From JAFDVL01 sp963794955 (GTDB lineage Bacteria > Acidobacteriota > Blastocatellia > RBC074): a DNA stretch of 64,000 nt. Position numbers and translations under genes: made by a program. Below are positions 26,792-36,136 of the stretch, piece by piece (the stretch's first letter is position 1; each line of letters starts with the position of its first letter). The notes beneath the pieces are model-generated. The model was given only the letters and a program-made list of their open reading frames with translations, did no database searches and was not told the origin of the DNA. The stretch lies in assembly GCA_963794955.1 (NCBI GenBank), contig CAWCGF010000022.1, forward strand, positions 205,195 through 269,194, in the 5' to 3' direction.

Positions 26792-28033
26792 ATGCAAATA
26801 AAACGCACCCCCATAGCGCGAACCATAGCCGCAACCGATAACCGCCGCCGCTTTTTGCGTCTGCTCGCGGCCAGTCCATTGCTGGGTTTCACAGGATTCT
26901 CAGTCTCTCATGCGTTCGAGAACTTTGCCCAAGTCGAAGACTTGATCGCCACGCCAGAACAAGCTTTGAATGTAATGGAATTCGAGGCCGTCGCGCGGCA
27001 GAAATTGCCACCTGCCCATTTCGGCTATTTGGCTACGGGGGTCGAAGATGAGGGCACGTTACGCGCCAATCGCGAGGGCTTCTCGAAATATCAGTTGCGC
27101 GTGCGGCGGCTGCGCGATGTGCAGAAAGTTGATCTGTCCATACGACTGTTCGGAACCATGTATGACAATCCAATCCTCCTCGCGCCGGTGGGCAGCCAGA
27201 AGGCCTTCCATCCTGAAGGCGAACTTGCCGTAGCTAAGGCCGCACGAACGAAAAACCACCTGCACATTTTGTCCACGCATAGCTCGGTGTCTATCGAAGC
27301 AATTCACGAAGCACAAGGCGCGCCCACCTGGTTTCAGCTATACCCGACAAACGATTGGAATGTCACGCGCGGATTACTCAGACGTGCTGAAACAGCGGGG
27401 TGCCCTGCTGTGGCGCTGACCATTGATTCACAAGCCGGTTCCAACCGGGAAACCTTAGCGCGAGCACGGCGCGCGGATACTCGCACTTGCAGCAATTGTC
27501 ATCTGGCCGGATACAATGGCCTCATCCGCCCTAAACCCATGTTCCAGGGGATGGACGTCTCCAAGGTCACCTATCAAATCCCCCACGACATGAACTGGGA
27601 CATCGTCAAACGCCTGAAAGACACGACGAAGATGAAGTTGCTGCTCAAAGGTATCGTCACGCACGAAGACGCACAGCTTGCGGTCGAACACGGTGCCGAC
27701 GGTATCATCGTCTCGAATCACGGCGGGCGCGCCGAAGCCAGCAATCGCGGCTCAATTGAAAGCCTGCCGGAAGTCATCGCAGGCACAGCGGGAAAAATTC
27801 CGGTGCTGATTGATGGCGGCTTCCGGCGCGGCACCGACATCTTCAAGGCATTGGCTTTAGGCGCGAACGCGGTCTGTGTGGCGCGGCCTTATTTGTGGGG
27901 CCTGGCGGCATTCGGGCAACCGGGCGTCGAAGCCGTGCTCGAAATCCTGCGCCGCGAATTGCTGATGACCATGCGACAGGCAGGGACGATTTCGGTAGAG
28001 AAAATCACGCGAGAATATTTGATCGAACGGTAG
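26792..28033 (+). CDS. Exported FMN-dependent alpha-hydroxy-acid oxidase/dehydrogenase
   Basis: This 413-residue protein belongs to the lactate/glycolate oxidase (LldD) family. It has a Tat-like leader (NRRRFLRLLAASPLLGF), unusual for this normally cytosolic family. FMN and active-site elements are present: PILLAPVGSQK, WFQLYP, the lysine in KLLLKGIV, and the catalytic histidine in IVSNHGGR with its following arginine. It would oxidise an L-2-hydroxy acid to a keto acid and pass electrons to oxygen or quinone. The HpaI-like aldolase gene follows after 15 bp, indicating an operon and a shared substrate line such as 2-keto acids. Confidence 0.87.
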   Translation: MQIKRTPIARTIAATDNRRRFLRLLAASPLLGFTGFSVSHAFENFAQVEDLIATPEQALNVMEFEAVARQKLPPAHFGYLATGVEDEGTLRANREGFSKYQLRVRRLRDVQKVDLSIRLFGTMYDNPILLAPVGSQKAFHPEGELAVAKAARTKNHLHILSTHSSVSIEAIHEAQGAPTWFQLYPTNDWNVTRGLLRRAETAGCPAVALTIDSQAGSNRETLARARRADTRTCSNCHLAGYNGLIRPKPMFQGMDVSKVTYQIPHDMNWDIVKRLKDTTKMKLLLKGIVTHEDAQLAVEHGADGIIVSNHGGRAEASNRGSIESLPEVIAGTAGKIPVLIDGGFRRGTDIFKALALGANAVCVARPYLWGLAAFGQPGVEAVLEILRRELLMTMRQAGTISVEKITREYLIER

Positions 28034-28048
28034 TTAGATTGGAGGCTT

Positions 28049-28951
28049 ATGAAAATACTGCAAAAAACCTGGTTTACCTTACTTTGCACATCACTGCTGC
28101 TCGGCACGACAGCACAGGCACAATATCAAACGACAGCGCCCGCCACCGGGCCAGTTATTACCGAAAATCCCGTCAAGAAAGCCTTGAAGGAAGGCAAAGT
28201 CGTCATCGGCGCAACCGTCACGGCAGCTAACGCCGATGTCGCGGCAACGCTGGCCGGCGTGGGCTTCGATTTCCTGTGGCTGGAGATGGAACACAGCCCG
28301 CTGACGCTGGAAACCGCGCGCACGATGATTTTGGCCACGCGCGGCTTAAAAGCAATGCCGTTTACCCGTGTGCCCGTCAATGAACTCTGGCTCGCCAAAC
28401 GTGTCCTTGACATCGGCAGTTTGGGAGTCATTTTTCCGTTCACCAGCACGCGCGAACTGGCCGAACAAGCCGTCAAAGCCTGCAAATATCCGCCGCTTGG
28501 CCTGCGCGGGTATGGGCCGAGCCTAGCCGCGCCACGCTGGGGCTTGAGCGGCACCGACTACGCGAAATTCGCCAACGAAAATGTGATGGTGATCGTCATC
28601 ATCGAACAGAAACTGGCCATTGATAACATCGAAGAAATCGCCGCCGTGCCCGGCATAGACGTGCTATTCATCGGCGCGAACGACCTGTCGTTTTCGTTGG
28701 GCGTGGGCGGCAATATCAATTCACCTCTTGTCGAAGAGGCCATGACCAAAGTGCTGGCCGCCGGAAAGAAGCACAACATCCCGGTCGGCTTCCCCTCTGG
28801 TAATCCCACCGAAATCAACAAACGCATCGCTCAAGGCTTTCGCTTCTTCCAGGCATCCAGCGATCTGGCGATGATGTCCGCAGGCGCACGCGACCTGTTG
28901 TCCAAGGTGCCGCGCGAAGAAACGAAGACCGCCTCAGAAGTTAAAAAGTAG
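28049..28951 (+). CDS. Exported HpcH/HpaI-type aldolase
   Basis: This 300-residue class II (metal-dependent) aldolase-fold protein has a clear signal peptide ending at TTAQAQ. Family motifs are GFDFLWLEMEHSPL (metal/substrate region), FTRVPVN, the conserved IFPFTSTRELAEQAV and the DVLFIGANDLSFSLG segment. Relatives cleave 4-hydroxy-2-oxo acids into pyruvate and an aldehyde in the cytosol, so export is odd. It is probably co-transcribed with the oxidase directly upstream, which could make the 2-oxo acid it uses. Substrate is not assigned. Confidence 0.83.
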   Translation: MKILQKTWFTLLCTSLLLGTTAQAQYQTTAPATGPVITENPVKKALKEGKVVIGATVTAANADVAATLAGVGFDFLWLEMEHSPLTLETARTMILATRGLKAMPFTRVPVNELWLAKRVLDIGSLGVIFPFTSTRELAEQAVKACKYPPLGLRGYGPSLAAPRWGLSGTDYAKFANENVMVIVIIEQKLAIDNIEEIAAVPGIDVLFIGANDLSFSLGVGGNINSPLVEEAMTKVLAAGKKHNIPVGFPSGNPTEINKRIAQGFRFFQASSDLAMMSAGARDLLSKVPREETKTASEVKK

Positions 28952-29053
28952 CGCAGCCTGAGGGGACGAAAACCCTGTCAAGTCGCATGTCTTCTTTCTA
29001 GCGGCGTAACATGGGCTTATTAAATTTTCATGTTAACAAAAAAACCGCAGTGA

Positions 29054-30602
29054 TCAGTTGCTTGGTCGCGTCACATAAATCGTTGTGACTTTGCCGTCCG
29101 CCGATCTGGTAGGGATTCCGCTTTGGATCATCTGCTGCATCAGGCGACGAACTTCGGGCGGCATCGGCTCCGACTTGTCGTGGACGGGCGCGCGCCGCGC
29201 GGGTTTGGCGATGGGGCCGTGATCCTCGGCTGGCACAGTGGCGAAGAAATCCTTGCTATTCCCGATGATTGACTTTTTGCCGGGGCCGAGCGGCGGTGGC
29301 GGCGGAGTCGTGCGCGCGGTGCGCGGTGGAGCATTGCTCACCACGTACACTCGGTTGCGCGTGTGCCAAACTGGTGTTTGCTTTAGGGTTTCGGCCCGGA
29401 ATCAAAGGTACGGACGGAGATTGAGGGAGGCGACTTGGCGTGGGCGAAGCTGCCTGTTGTCTCGGCTGACGCACTGCCTGTGTTGTTGACATAGCCCGGC
29501 GCAGCAAGAAAGCACCCGCCCCAACACCTACCATCGCCAGCAAACAGAGCACTGCCAGCGTAGCCACCAGCGCCTTGCCCGCGTTGCGTGCAGGCGCGGC
29601 GACAGCAGGCACGCGGTTGACGACTGGCGCAGCAGCGGTAGTCATTGCTTGCACAAGCGCCTGCGCCAAGGCTGTGGCATCGGCGGGGCGTACTTGCGGG
29701 TCTTTGGCCAACGCCTGCAACAGGACGGCTTCGACGCGCGCAGGAATCTTCAGCGTCGGATGCAGTGGCGGCGGCGCTTGCGTTAGCTGTTTCGCAATCA
29801 CACCCGTTGGCGTTGGGGCATTGAAAGGCCGCATCCCGGCGATCATTTCGTAAAACATTACACCCAGGCTGTAGACATCCGAACGCGCATCCAACGCTTC
29901 ACCCCGGCACTGTTCCGGCGACATATAAAACGGCGTACCGATCACCAGCCCAGCTTCCGTCAACGCTTGTGTCGCAGCTAAATCGCGCAGCTTGGCGATG
30001 CCGAAGTCAACCACCTTGGCCGTCTCCGTTTCGCCTTCACAACTCGGCGGCACGATGATGATGTTGTCCGGCTTGAGATCGCGGTGAATGATCTGACGAC
30101 GATGCGCCGCGCCGACGCCCGCGCAAATGTGCCGCATCAATGCCACGGCGCGAGACAGCGGCAAACGATTGCCGTCTTTCAGCCATTGCCCTAACGACTT
30201 GCCCGGCACCAGTTCCATTACGATGTAGGCCAGCGCGTCGGCGCGCGTTTCACTGTAATCATAAATCGTGACAATGTTCGCATGACGCAACGCCGCACAA
30301 GCGCGGGCTTCACGACGGAACCGCTCCACCATATCGGCTTCTGCGGTGTAATTCTGGTGTAAAACCTTGACGGCCACTTCATCGCCAATGTGCAGGCGAC
30401 GCGCGCGATACACTGTGCCCATGCCGCCTGCGCCCAGGCACGCGAGCAATTCGTATTTCGCATCCAGCACGCGGCCCAGCAGTCGGTCGCTCTGGCCAGA
30501 GGGAGCGGCAGTAGAAGTCGCCGTCTTGACCAGCATCCCGCAGCCGCCGCAAAAGCGTTCATCGTTATCTATCGTGGTGTTGCAGTGTTGGCAATTCATC
30601 AT
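29054..30602 (-). pseudogene. Ser/Thr protein kinase, C-terminal part shifted by one base
   Basis: The N terminus has a zinc ribbon (CQHCNTTI...CGGCG). The kinase domain follows at about 45-300: glycine loop LGAGGMGTVYRA, VAIK-type lysine in VAVKVL, catalytic loop HRDLKPDN and DFG in VVDFGIAKL, so it looks active. A membrane segment lies at about 350-370 (LVATLAVLCLLAMVGVG). The frame then runs into an unlikely tail ending at 29256. One base too many near 29380-29400 (GGCCCGG) explains this: the other frame continues TPVWHTRNRVYVVSNAPP and a Pro-rich tail to 29054. The intact protein would have about 515 residues. It closes the CHAT/sigma cluster. Confidence 0.78.
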
Positions 30603-30716
30603 GTTGACCTCCGCCTTCCTAATGGCGAAGGCGGAAAAACATTTCGCGAAAAATTTTGGACATAGTCGGTAAAACCTAAACCAGGACAGGACGGCGACAC
30701 CAGCGCGCGTTGTCTG

Positions 30717-31703
30717 CTATGGACGCGCCGTGTTGAAATGATATTCGTCAATTTCTTCGAGCTGACCATCCGCTGTCGTGCCTTTCAGCAACAGGATGTA
30801 ATCGCCGGGTGGCAAGAGCTTCGCAGGGACGCTAACCATTACGGCTCGCCCTCCGCTGCGCGGCAGATTGCGGCTCCACAAATTCGCGCCATCCAGCGTT
30901 TGCAGTACCGCCTGATAGCCCTGGTAATTGCGGGGTCGTTTGAGACTGAGTTGCAAACGCAACTGGCTCACGGTCGCCGGGATGGTCAGGCGTTTCGTGC
31001 TGTCTATATCTCTGGACAAACCGGGGGTAAGAAGGAAAGAAAGAAAAGTTACGGAGGACATCGAAGGGTTCTCAGCCGCGCGCGCGGATTGTCCCTTTTG
31101 CTTGGCAAGTTCTTGTTCCAGTTCTTCGCGTTTGCGGCGTTCCGTTGCCAGTTGCTCATTCAATTGGTCGCCGCGCGCGCGTTGTTCATTGGCTTGTTGT
31201 GCTTGTTGCGCTCTTTGCTGTTCCCGCTCGACGCGCGCCACTTCAAGCTGTTCGATTTGGGAGCGCAACTTGACCGTCTGGTAAAACAACCATGACCCAC
31301 CGAGCAACAGTAAAACAGAAGCGGCAGCCATGCCAAATTGCATCAACGGGCTTTGCAAGCCGAAAAGGGTTATGAGGGATTGAAAAAAGCTCGGCTTTTC
31401 CTGCGCCACAAGCGCGCGGACAGGCGCTGGTTCAATCTCCGCCACTTTATCCAGCACGGCTTTGGCTACGGCAACACGTTGGGAGCCACCAGAGCGCGCC
31501 AGAAATCGCTGCTCGAATTGGCGGCGCTGAGCTGGCGTTAATCCGCCTTGCGCATAGTCGTAGCGTAGTTCGTCTTCCAGCGCCAAAAGCTGCTCAAAGG
31601 AATCATCATTCGTAAAGAAATGTTCTTCGAGTTCTAGCTTTTCGTCTTCCGACAGTTCGCCCAATAGGTATTGGGTCATTAGGTTCTCGTTTTGTGTTTT
31701 CAT
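30717..31703 (-). CDS. Membrane anti-sigma-like protein with coiled coil
   Basis: This is a 328-residue protein. The N-terminal ~80 residues (LMTQYLLGELSEDEKLELEE, LEDELRYDYAQGGLTPAQRR) match the helical cytoplasmic domain often encoded beside ECF sigma genes in Acidobacteriota; it lacks the zinc-finger cysteines. A membrane segment lies at about 120-140 (MAAASVLLLLGGSWLFY). Residues about 145-205 form a Gln/Arg/Glu-rich coiled coil. The periplasmic C-terminal ~110 residues form a beta-rich domain. It is the likely membrane anchor and inhibitor for the sigma factor encoded 130 bp upstream, and a possible substrate for the periplasmic CHAT protease. Confidence 0.7.
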   Translation of the reverse strand: MKTQNENLMTQYLLGELSEDEKLELEEHFFTNDDSFEQLLALEDELRYDYAQGGLTPAQRRQFEQRFLARSGGSQRVAVAKAVLDKVAEIEPAPVRALVAQEKPSFFQSLITLFGLQSPLMQFGMAAASVLLLLGGSWLFYQTVKLRSQIEQLEVARVEREQQRAQQAQQANEQRARGDQLNEQLATERRKREELEQELAKQKGQSARAAENPSMSSVTFLSFLLTPGLSRDIDSTKRLTIPATVSQLRLQLSLKRPRNYQGYQAVLQTLDGANLWSRNLPRSGGRAVMVSVPAKLLPPGDYILLLKGTTADGQLEEIDEYHFNTARP

Positions 31704-31776
31704 GGCTCGACTCTCTCTTTCCGAAACCTAATGGCAAAATCCGAAATCCATTTCAGATAAAATTGGCACGGTACGA

Positions 31777-31843
31777 GGAGCAGTAGCGACTTGGTGAATG
31801 TGCGCCGACGCTCTACGCACGAAAACCAGGTCGCTACCGCTCC
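31777..31843. repeat. Imperfect 19-bp inverted repeat at the sigma gene end
   Basis: The arm 31777-31795 pairs with 31825-31843 at 17 of 19 positions, around a 29-base centre. The right arm contains the stop codon of the sigma-factor gene (31834-31836). It may fold into a hairpin between the sigma and anti-sigma genes. It is not a period-7 array. Confidence 0.65.
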
Positions 31844-32487
31844 CTGTACTGTACCAACCTCCTCGTGCAATTGAGGATACAGGTTTCCAACTCCTGCCGG
31901 ATGCGATAGGTGCGAATGCGTAATGCGTTCAGTGGAATGTTGAGTTGGGCCGCCAGTTTCTTGCGCTGTTCGATCTTCGCGCCGCCATCATTTTGGTGAT
32001 ACTGCTGGATCATTTCGATTTGCTCGGATGGCAGGCTGTGGACGCATTCGTTCAGGCATTCCAGCTTCACCTCGTGGTCAAAGCGTTCTTCCTGCTGCGT
32101 TCGTAATTCAAGGGGGTCTTCGGAGGGAGTTTTCGATGGGGCTAAATCATCCAACGCATCCACACTGCGTTTTTCCATTTCCTTCCAATGCTCGCGCAAC
32201 ACGTTGATGGCCGTGCCGTGAAAGAATAAATATGGATCACGCCCCTCAACCGCTACGCCTTCTTCAAGGCGGCGCGCGACACGGTCAATTGTGCGGTCAG
32301 TGTAATCTTCCGGCGCGGGGCAGCCGCGCCATTGGAAGAATTTCATGAGCTTTTGGCGGATGAATTCGTATCGTTCGCCCGCACGTTCAGCATCAGGATC
32401 AAGCTGTTCGAGCATCCGATTAAATGCCGACGCGGTCATGACCCAGTCTTTTTTGAAGCCGGATTTTGGAGTTCGTTCTACTTCCAT
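31834..32487 (-). CDS. ECF-like sigma factor overlapping the CHAT gene
   Basis: This is a 217-residue protein. Residues about 35-100 form a region-2-like helical domain (YEFIRQKLMKFFQWRG, DYTDRTIDRVARRLEEG, DPYLFFHGTAINVLREHW). Residues about 150-215 form a region-4-like helix-turn-helix (LPSEQIEMIQQYHQNDGG, LAAQLNIPLNALRIRTYRIR). The ATG at 32487 overlaps the end of the CHAT gene by 10 bases, with AAGG just upstream, so the two are probably translationally coupled. An ATG at 32439 is a shorter alternative. It would direct transcription under control of the membrane protein encoded next. Confidence 0.78.
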   Translation of the reverse strand: MEVERTPKSGFKKDWVMTASAFNRMLEQLDPDAERAGERYEFIRQKLMKFFQWRGCPAPEDYTDRTIDRVARRLEEGVAVEGRDPYLFFHGTAINVLREHWKEMEKRSVDALDDLAPSKTPSEDPLELRTQQEERFDHEVKLECLNECVHSLPSEQIEMIQQYHQNDGGAKIEQRKKLAAQLNIPLNALRIRTYRIRQELETCILNCTRRLVQYRER

Positions 32488-35400
32488 TCGCCTTGTAGGA
32501 CAAAGGCCGCCCAGTAATACGGGTCTTCCCATTCTTTCTGTTTGAGCATTTCCACTTGCGCGACACGCAAAGCCGCAGCAGGGCGCAAATGCTGGTCGCC
32601 GAGCATTGCCTGATAAAATCGCTTCATCAATTCCGCCGTGGCCTTATCATCCACCTTCCACAAACTTGCCACCACACGCGGCGCTCCGGCGTACATAAAT
32701 CCGCGCGTTAAGCCGACTAACCCTTCGCCACGCACTTCTTTGCCGAGCGCCGTCTGACACGCGCTGAGTACCACTAACTCTGCGGGCAATTTTAGATTGT
32801 AGATTTCGTGCAGGCGCAAGAAGCCGTCCTGCGGCTGTCCCTGCGGGTCTACCAGCGAAAGCACAATGCCGGAGAGTTCAGGATGTTTGCTATTGAGCAA
32901 GCCGTGTGTCGCCAAGTGGATAATTCGATATTGCCCGAATTCCGCACTCGTGACCAGCGCACGGTTCGCGTCAAAATCAAAGACTTGCTTGCGCTCCGCT
33001 TCCGGCACTAAGGCCAAAATCCCAGCCGCTTCGCGGCGTGTGCCGGGCAGGCGTGGAATGCGCAACTCGGCTGTCGCACGGGTGAGTTGTTCCTGGGCAT
33101 CACGTAGGCGGCGAGTATTGGTGGCGTTAGGTTTTTCCGACGCTTTCGGTTCCGCAGTTTTGACGCGGGCATCGCTGCTGCTGAACACCGGATCAGCCAC
33201 TAACGCCAATGTTTTCGCGGCAGTCGGGCGTCCGGTCGTTTCGCGCCGCAGCACAGCCAGCACAGAAGCGGAAGGAAGACTGATAATTTCGTGATTGACG
33301 ATTAGGGGGATAGCGGATGGCGGAATCGGCGACGACGATCCCTTCTTATCTGCTTTCTTTGTGGGTTGAACTATCGCTTCCGCTGTAAGGGCTTTCAATC
33401 CGCATTCCGCATTCCACATTCCGCATTCAGGCAATGCTCCAAACGGCACATACTGCAACGCGCCCTCGGCTACGATCAGCAACCGCTTGTTGCCTAATTG
33501 CGCAGCGACGGGCGCAAGCAGCATCTGGCTCAATTTGGTAGCCGCCTCGTGCAAGATAATTGGCTTAGTGCCAAACAATCGCTCGGAGGAAATCAGCGCA
33601 TCGTAGTAGGCGCGGGCAGCGGTTTCGATTTCGGTGCGTTTGGGTAAGGCAAAACTCGCCAGCGTCGTCGGCGTGACCGCCCAGACATAACTGCGCTCCT
33701 CGCCCAGCACGTATTCGAGTAGCATCGTATTTTCGTCCAGCACCTGCTGCTGAATTTCTTTCAGACTCAGTGGCTGCGGTTGCGTGAGCGCAGCGTAACG
33801 CGGGCTTTTGGCGCGAATCTGCGCTTGCACTTCCTGGTACTCAGCCGCAATCACACGCAGTTCTTTTTCCGACGCAGCGGTTTGTTCAGGACTCGGCTTA
33901 CGGCTCTGCAACTGCATCCGCGCCTGTTCTTTGGCATTGAGTTGCTTTTGCAATTGGCGTTCGCGTTCGAGCAAGACGGCGTCTACGCCTTGGCGAATAT
34001 CAACCTGCGCTTCGGTCAGGAGTTCAAGCAGGCTGCGTACGCGCGCGCGCTCGCTGGCTTGCAATGCGGCGCTATCAAAGCCTTGTTTTGGCTGCTGCTG
34101 ATGGAGTTGCATCAACAGTTCAATGTGAAAATTGTAGACTGGCTGCCACGTAGCCAAATACGACGCGCGGAGTTCCGGGCTGGCGATTTGGCCGCGCAAC
34201 GATTCGATCAGATGAAGCGCCGCTTCGACGTTCGTGCGTGCTTCGGGCAAATTGCCGCGCGCACGTTCGACGCGGGCAATGTCATACAGCGCATTCGATT
34301 CACCGGTGCGATTACCGAGCAAACGATACAGCGAGAGCGCCTGTTGATGATAATTGAGAGCAGTTGGTAAATCGTTCGCAGCGGCAGCGATGACGCCAAG
34401 ATTGTTGAGTGACCCGGCTTCACCATCGCGGTACCCAAGGGCACGCCACAATTGCAAGGCCTGTTGCTGCTGCGCGAGCGCCTGGTTTTTTTCGCCCTGT
34501 CCCCAAAACACCACACAAAGATTCGTCAGCGTGATCGCCTCGCCATACCGGTCACCAGCGGTGCGAAAGAGCGTCAGGGCTTGCTGTTGATAATTTAATG
34601 CTTGCGCCTGATTACTCAGGAAATAATTGGCCGTACCCAAATGCAAGAGCGCATACGCTTCGGCATTCTGATCCTTTACGGCACGAAACAACGGCAACGC
34701 CTGCTCGAAATAATCCAGTGCCTTCTGCTGCTCGCCGACACCGAAATAAAACCCACCGATGAAGTTCAGCACGTATGCTTCGCTGTTGCGATCATGCAGC
34801 GCACGAAACAATGGCAAGGCTTGTTCGTAATAATCCAGCGCCTTCTGCCTTTCGTCGAGCAGATTGTAAACATACGCGATGCCGAAGATGATCGTCGCTT
34901 CCAGGCCTTTGTCGCCCACGGCCCGCACGAGCAACAACGATTGATTGAGATACTGAATCGCCTTCTGCTTTTCAGCCAGTGTCAAATCGGCATCGCCGAT
35001 ATTCGTAAGCGTAATCGTTTCACCTGCGCGTCCGCCCGAAGCGCGATAGAGTTGCAGCGCCTGGTGCAATCGCTCCAAGGCTTGTGGTTGTTGCTTGAGG
35101 TCTTCGTGAATCCTGGCGATGCCGACGAATAGCACGGCTTCAAGGCGACGATTGCGCAGTGCGCGCACAAGCGGCACCGCGCCGACCAGGTAATCCAACG
35201 CTGGTTGCTGCCCACCCATCACGGTGTAGAGGAACGATATGTTTTGGAAAATCCCATCCCATCCCTGCCCTGTCGCGCTTTGAAAGAGTGCGAGCGATTG
35301 ACGGTAATAATCTAGCGCCGTTTGTTTTTCTCCAGCGACATCGAAGGTTCGGCCCAAGCCGTGCAGCAAAATGGCTTCGTCGAAGTGATCGGCTAACGGG

Positions 35401-35942
35401 CGGCGGAGTTGCAATGCCGCACCATACTTTTCGCGCGCGCTTTGGACAGCTTGGGGTGTGCCCTGGGTCAGCAGTTTTTCGGCGGTTAAATACAACTGTT
35501 CCGCTCCGATGCGCTCTTTGTCAGCAGGCACAGCCGCGCGCAACTCTTCCAGGCGAATATCGTATTTGCCAGTCGCGCGTTGGTCGCGTGCGTGAATTTG
35601 CACGCGATAATTGCCAGCGGTAGCGGCGATAAAGGAGAGCGAGACAAAGCCAGTGGGGTTGGGATTGTCGGATTCAGCCAGTCGCTGGCCAGCGGCTCCC
35701 AGCAACGTCACTACCACGTTTACGGCTTGCGGCTCAACGATGAGGCGCATGAATTGATTGGTAGGAAGTGTGATTTGATACCGATGGATTAGGTCGCCAG
35801 ACAATTCTCGTGCAATGGATTTTCCCAACTCAAGCGTGCGGATTTCCTCGTTTTGTGTTAAGGCCCCGCGGGGAAAACATAAAGTTGCCACAACCGAGGT
35901 GAAGATCATCAGATAAGTTGCTTGTGAGCACTGCCTCTTCAT
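32478..35942 (-). CDS. Exported TPR-CHAT protein (caspase-like protease)
   Basis: This 1154-residue protein starts with a signal peptide (cleavage near ALTQNEE). A beta-sandwich of the pre-peptidase type follows (about 25-130), then about 10-12 TPR units (about 150-640), a coiled coil, and a C-terminal CHAT peptidase domain. The CHAT catalytic histidine is in IIHLATHGLL and the cysteine in VLSACQTALG, so the protease looks active. It would act in the periplasm. In the linker before the His motif, residues are encoded by a CCGCATT heptamer array. The start at 35942 is chosen for the signal peptide; the frame is open 45 codons further. It overlaps the sigma gene by 10 bases. Confidence 0.87.
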   Translation of the reverse strand: MKRQCSQATYLMIFTSVVATLCFPRGALTQNEEIRTLELGKSIARELSGDLIHRYQITLPTNQFMRLIVEPQAVNVVVTLLGAAGQRLAESDNPNPTGFVSLSFIAATAGNYRVQIHARDQRATGKYDIRLEELRAAVPADKERIGAEQLYLTAEKLLTQGTPQAVQSAREKYGAALQLRRPLADHFDEAILLHGLGRTFDVAGEKQTALDYYRQSLALFQSATGQGWDGIFQNISFLYTVMGGQQPALDYLVGAVPLVRALRNRRLEAVLFVGIARIHEDLKQQPQALERLHQALQLYRASGGRAGETITLTNIGDADLTLAEKQKAIQYLNQSLLLVRAVGDKGLEATIIFGIAYVYNLLDERQKALDYYEQALPLFRALHDRNSEAYVLNFIGGFYFGVGEQQKALDYFEQALPLFRAVKDQNAEAYALLHLGTANYFLSNQAQALNYQQQALTLFRTAGDRYGEAITLTNLCVVFWGQGEKNQALAQQQQALQLWRALGYRDGEAGSLNNLGVIAAAANDLPTALNYHQQALSLYRLLGNRTGESNALYDIARVERARGNLPEARTNVEAALHLIESLRGQIASPELRASYLATWQPVYNFHIELLMQLHQQQPKQGFDSAALQASERARVRSLLELLTEAQVDIRQGVDAVLLERERQLQKQLNAKEQARMQLQSRKPSPEQTAASEKELRVIAAEYQEVQAQIRAKSPRYAALTQPQPLSLKEIQQQVLDENTMLLEYVLGEERSYVWAVTPTTLASFALPKRTEIETAARAYYDALISSERLFGTKPIILHEAATKLSQMLLAPVAAQLGNKRLLIVAEGALQYVPFGALPECGMWNAECGLKALTAEAIVQPTKKADKKGSSSPIPPSAIPLIVNHEIISLPSASVLAVLRRETTGRPTAAKTLALVADPVFSSSDARVKTAEPKASEKPNATNTRRLRDAQEQLTRATAELRIPRLPGTRREAAGILALVPEAERKQVFDFDANRALVTSAEFGQYRIIHLATHGLLNSKHPELSGIVLSLVDPQGQPQDGFLRLHEIYNLKLPAELVVLSACQTALGKEVRGEGLVGLTRGFMYAGAPRVVASLWKVDDKATAELMKRFYQAMLGDQHLRPAAALRVAQVEMLKQKEWEDPYYWAAFVLQGEWK
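33400..33427. repeat. In-frame CCGCATT heptamer array inside the CHAT gene
   Basis: Four contiguous 7-bp units (CCGCATT, CCGCATT, CCACATT, CCGCATT) lie within the coding sequence. On the minus strand they encode part of ECGMWNAECGLKA in a low-complexity linker of the CHAT protein. Because 28 is not a multiple of three, gain or loss of a unit would shift the frame. Confidence 0.88.
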
Positions 35943-36059
35943 AGTCCAGAAATTAAAAAAGAAACCCACTGCTACCTTCCCAACGCCAGCGATAAGAGTA
36001 AGCTTTTTCTGGCAGCGTGGAAAGTGCATGCAGCCACAGCAAACTGGAAAGTTTGTTGC

Positions 36060-36104
36060 ACAAAAAAACAAAACCACGAAGCGGGAACAATTCCGCTTCG
36101 TGGT
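36060..36104 (-). terminator. Rho-independent terminator after the OmpA-like gene
   Basis: A 12-bp perfect stem (ACCACGAAGCGG at 36073-36084 with 36093-36104) has an 8-base loop. In the minus-strand direction it is followed by TTTTGTTTTTTTG. It lies about 30 bp after the stop of the OmpA-like gene and before the CHAT gene, so the CHAT gene probably has its own promoter or depends on read-through. Confidence 0.85.
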
Positions 36105-36136
36105 AGTCTTGTCAGTAATCGGTGCCTCTGCTGCGA

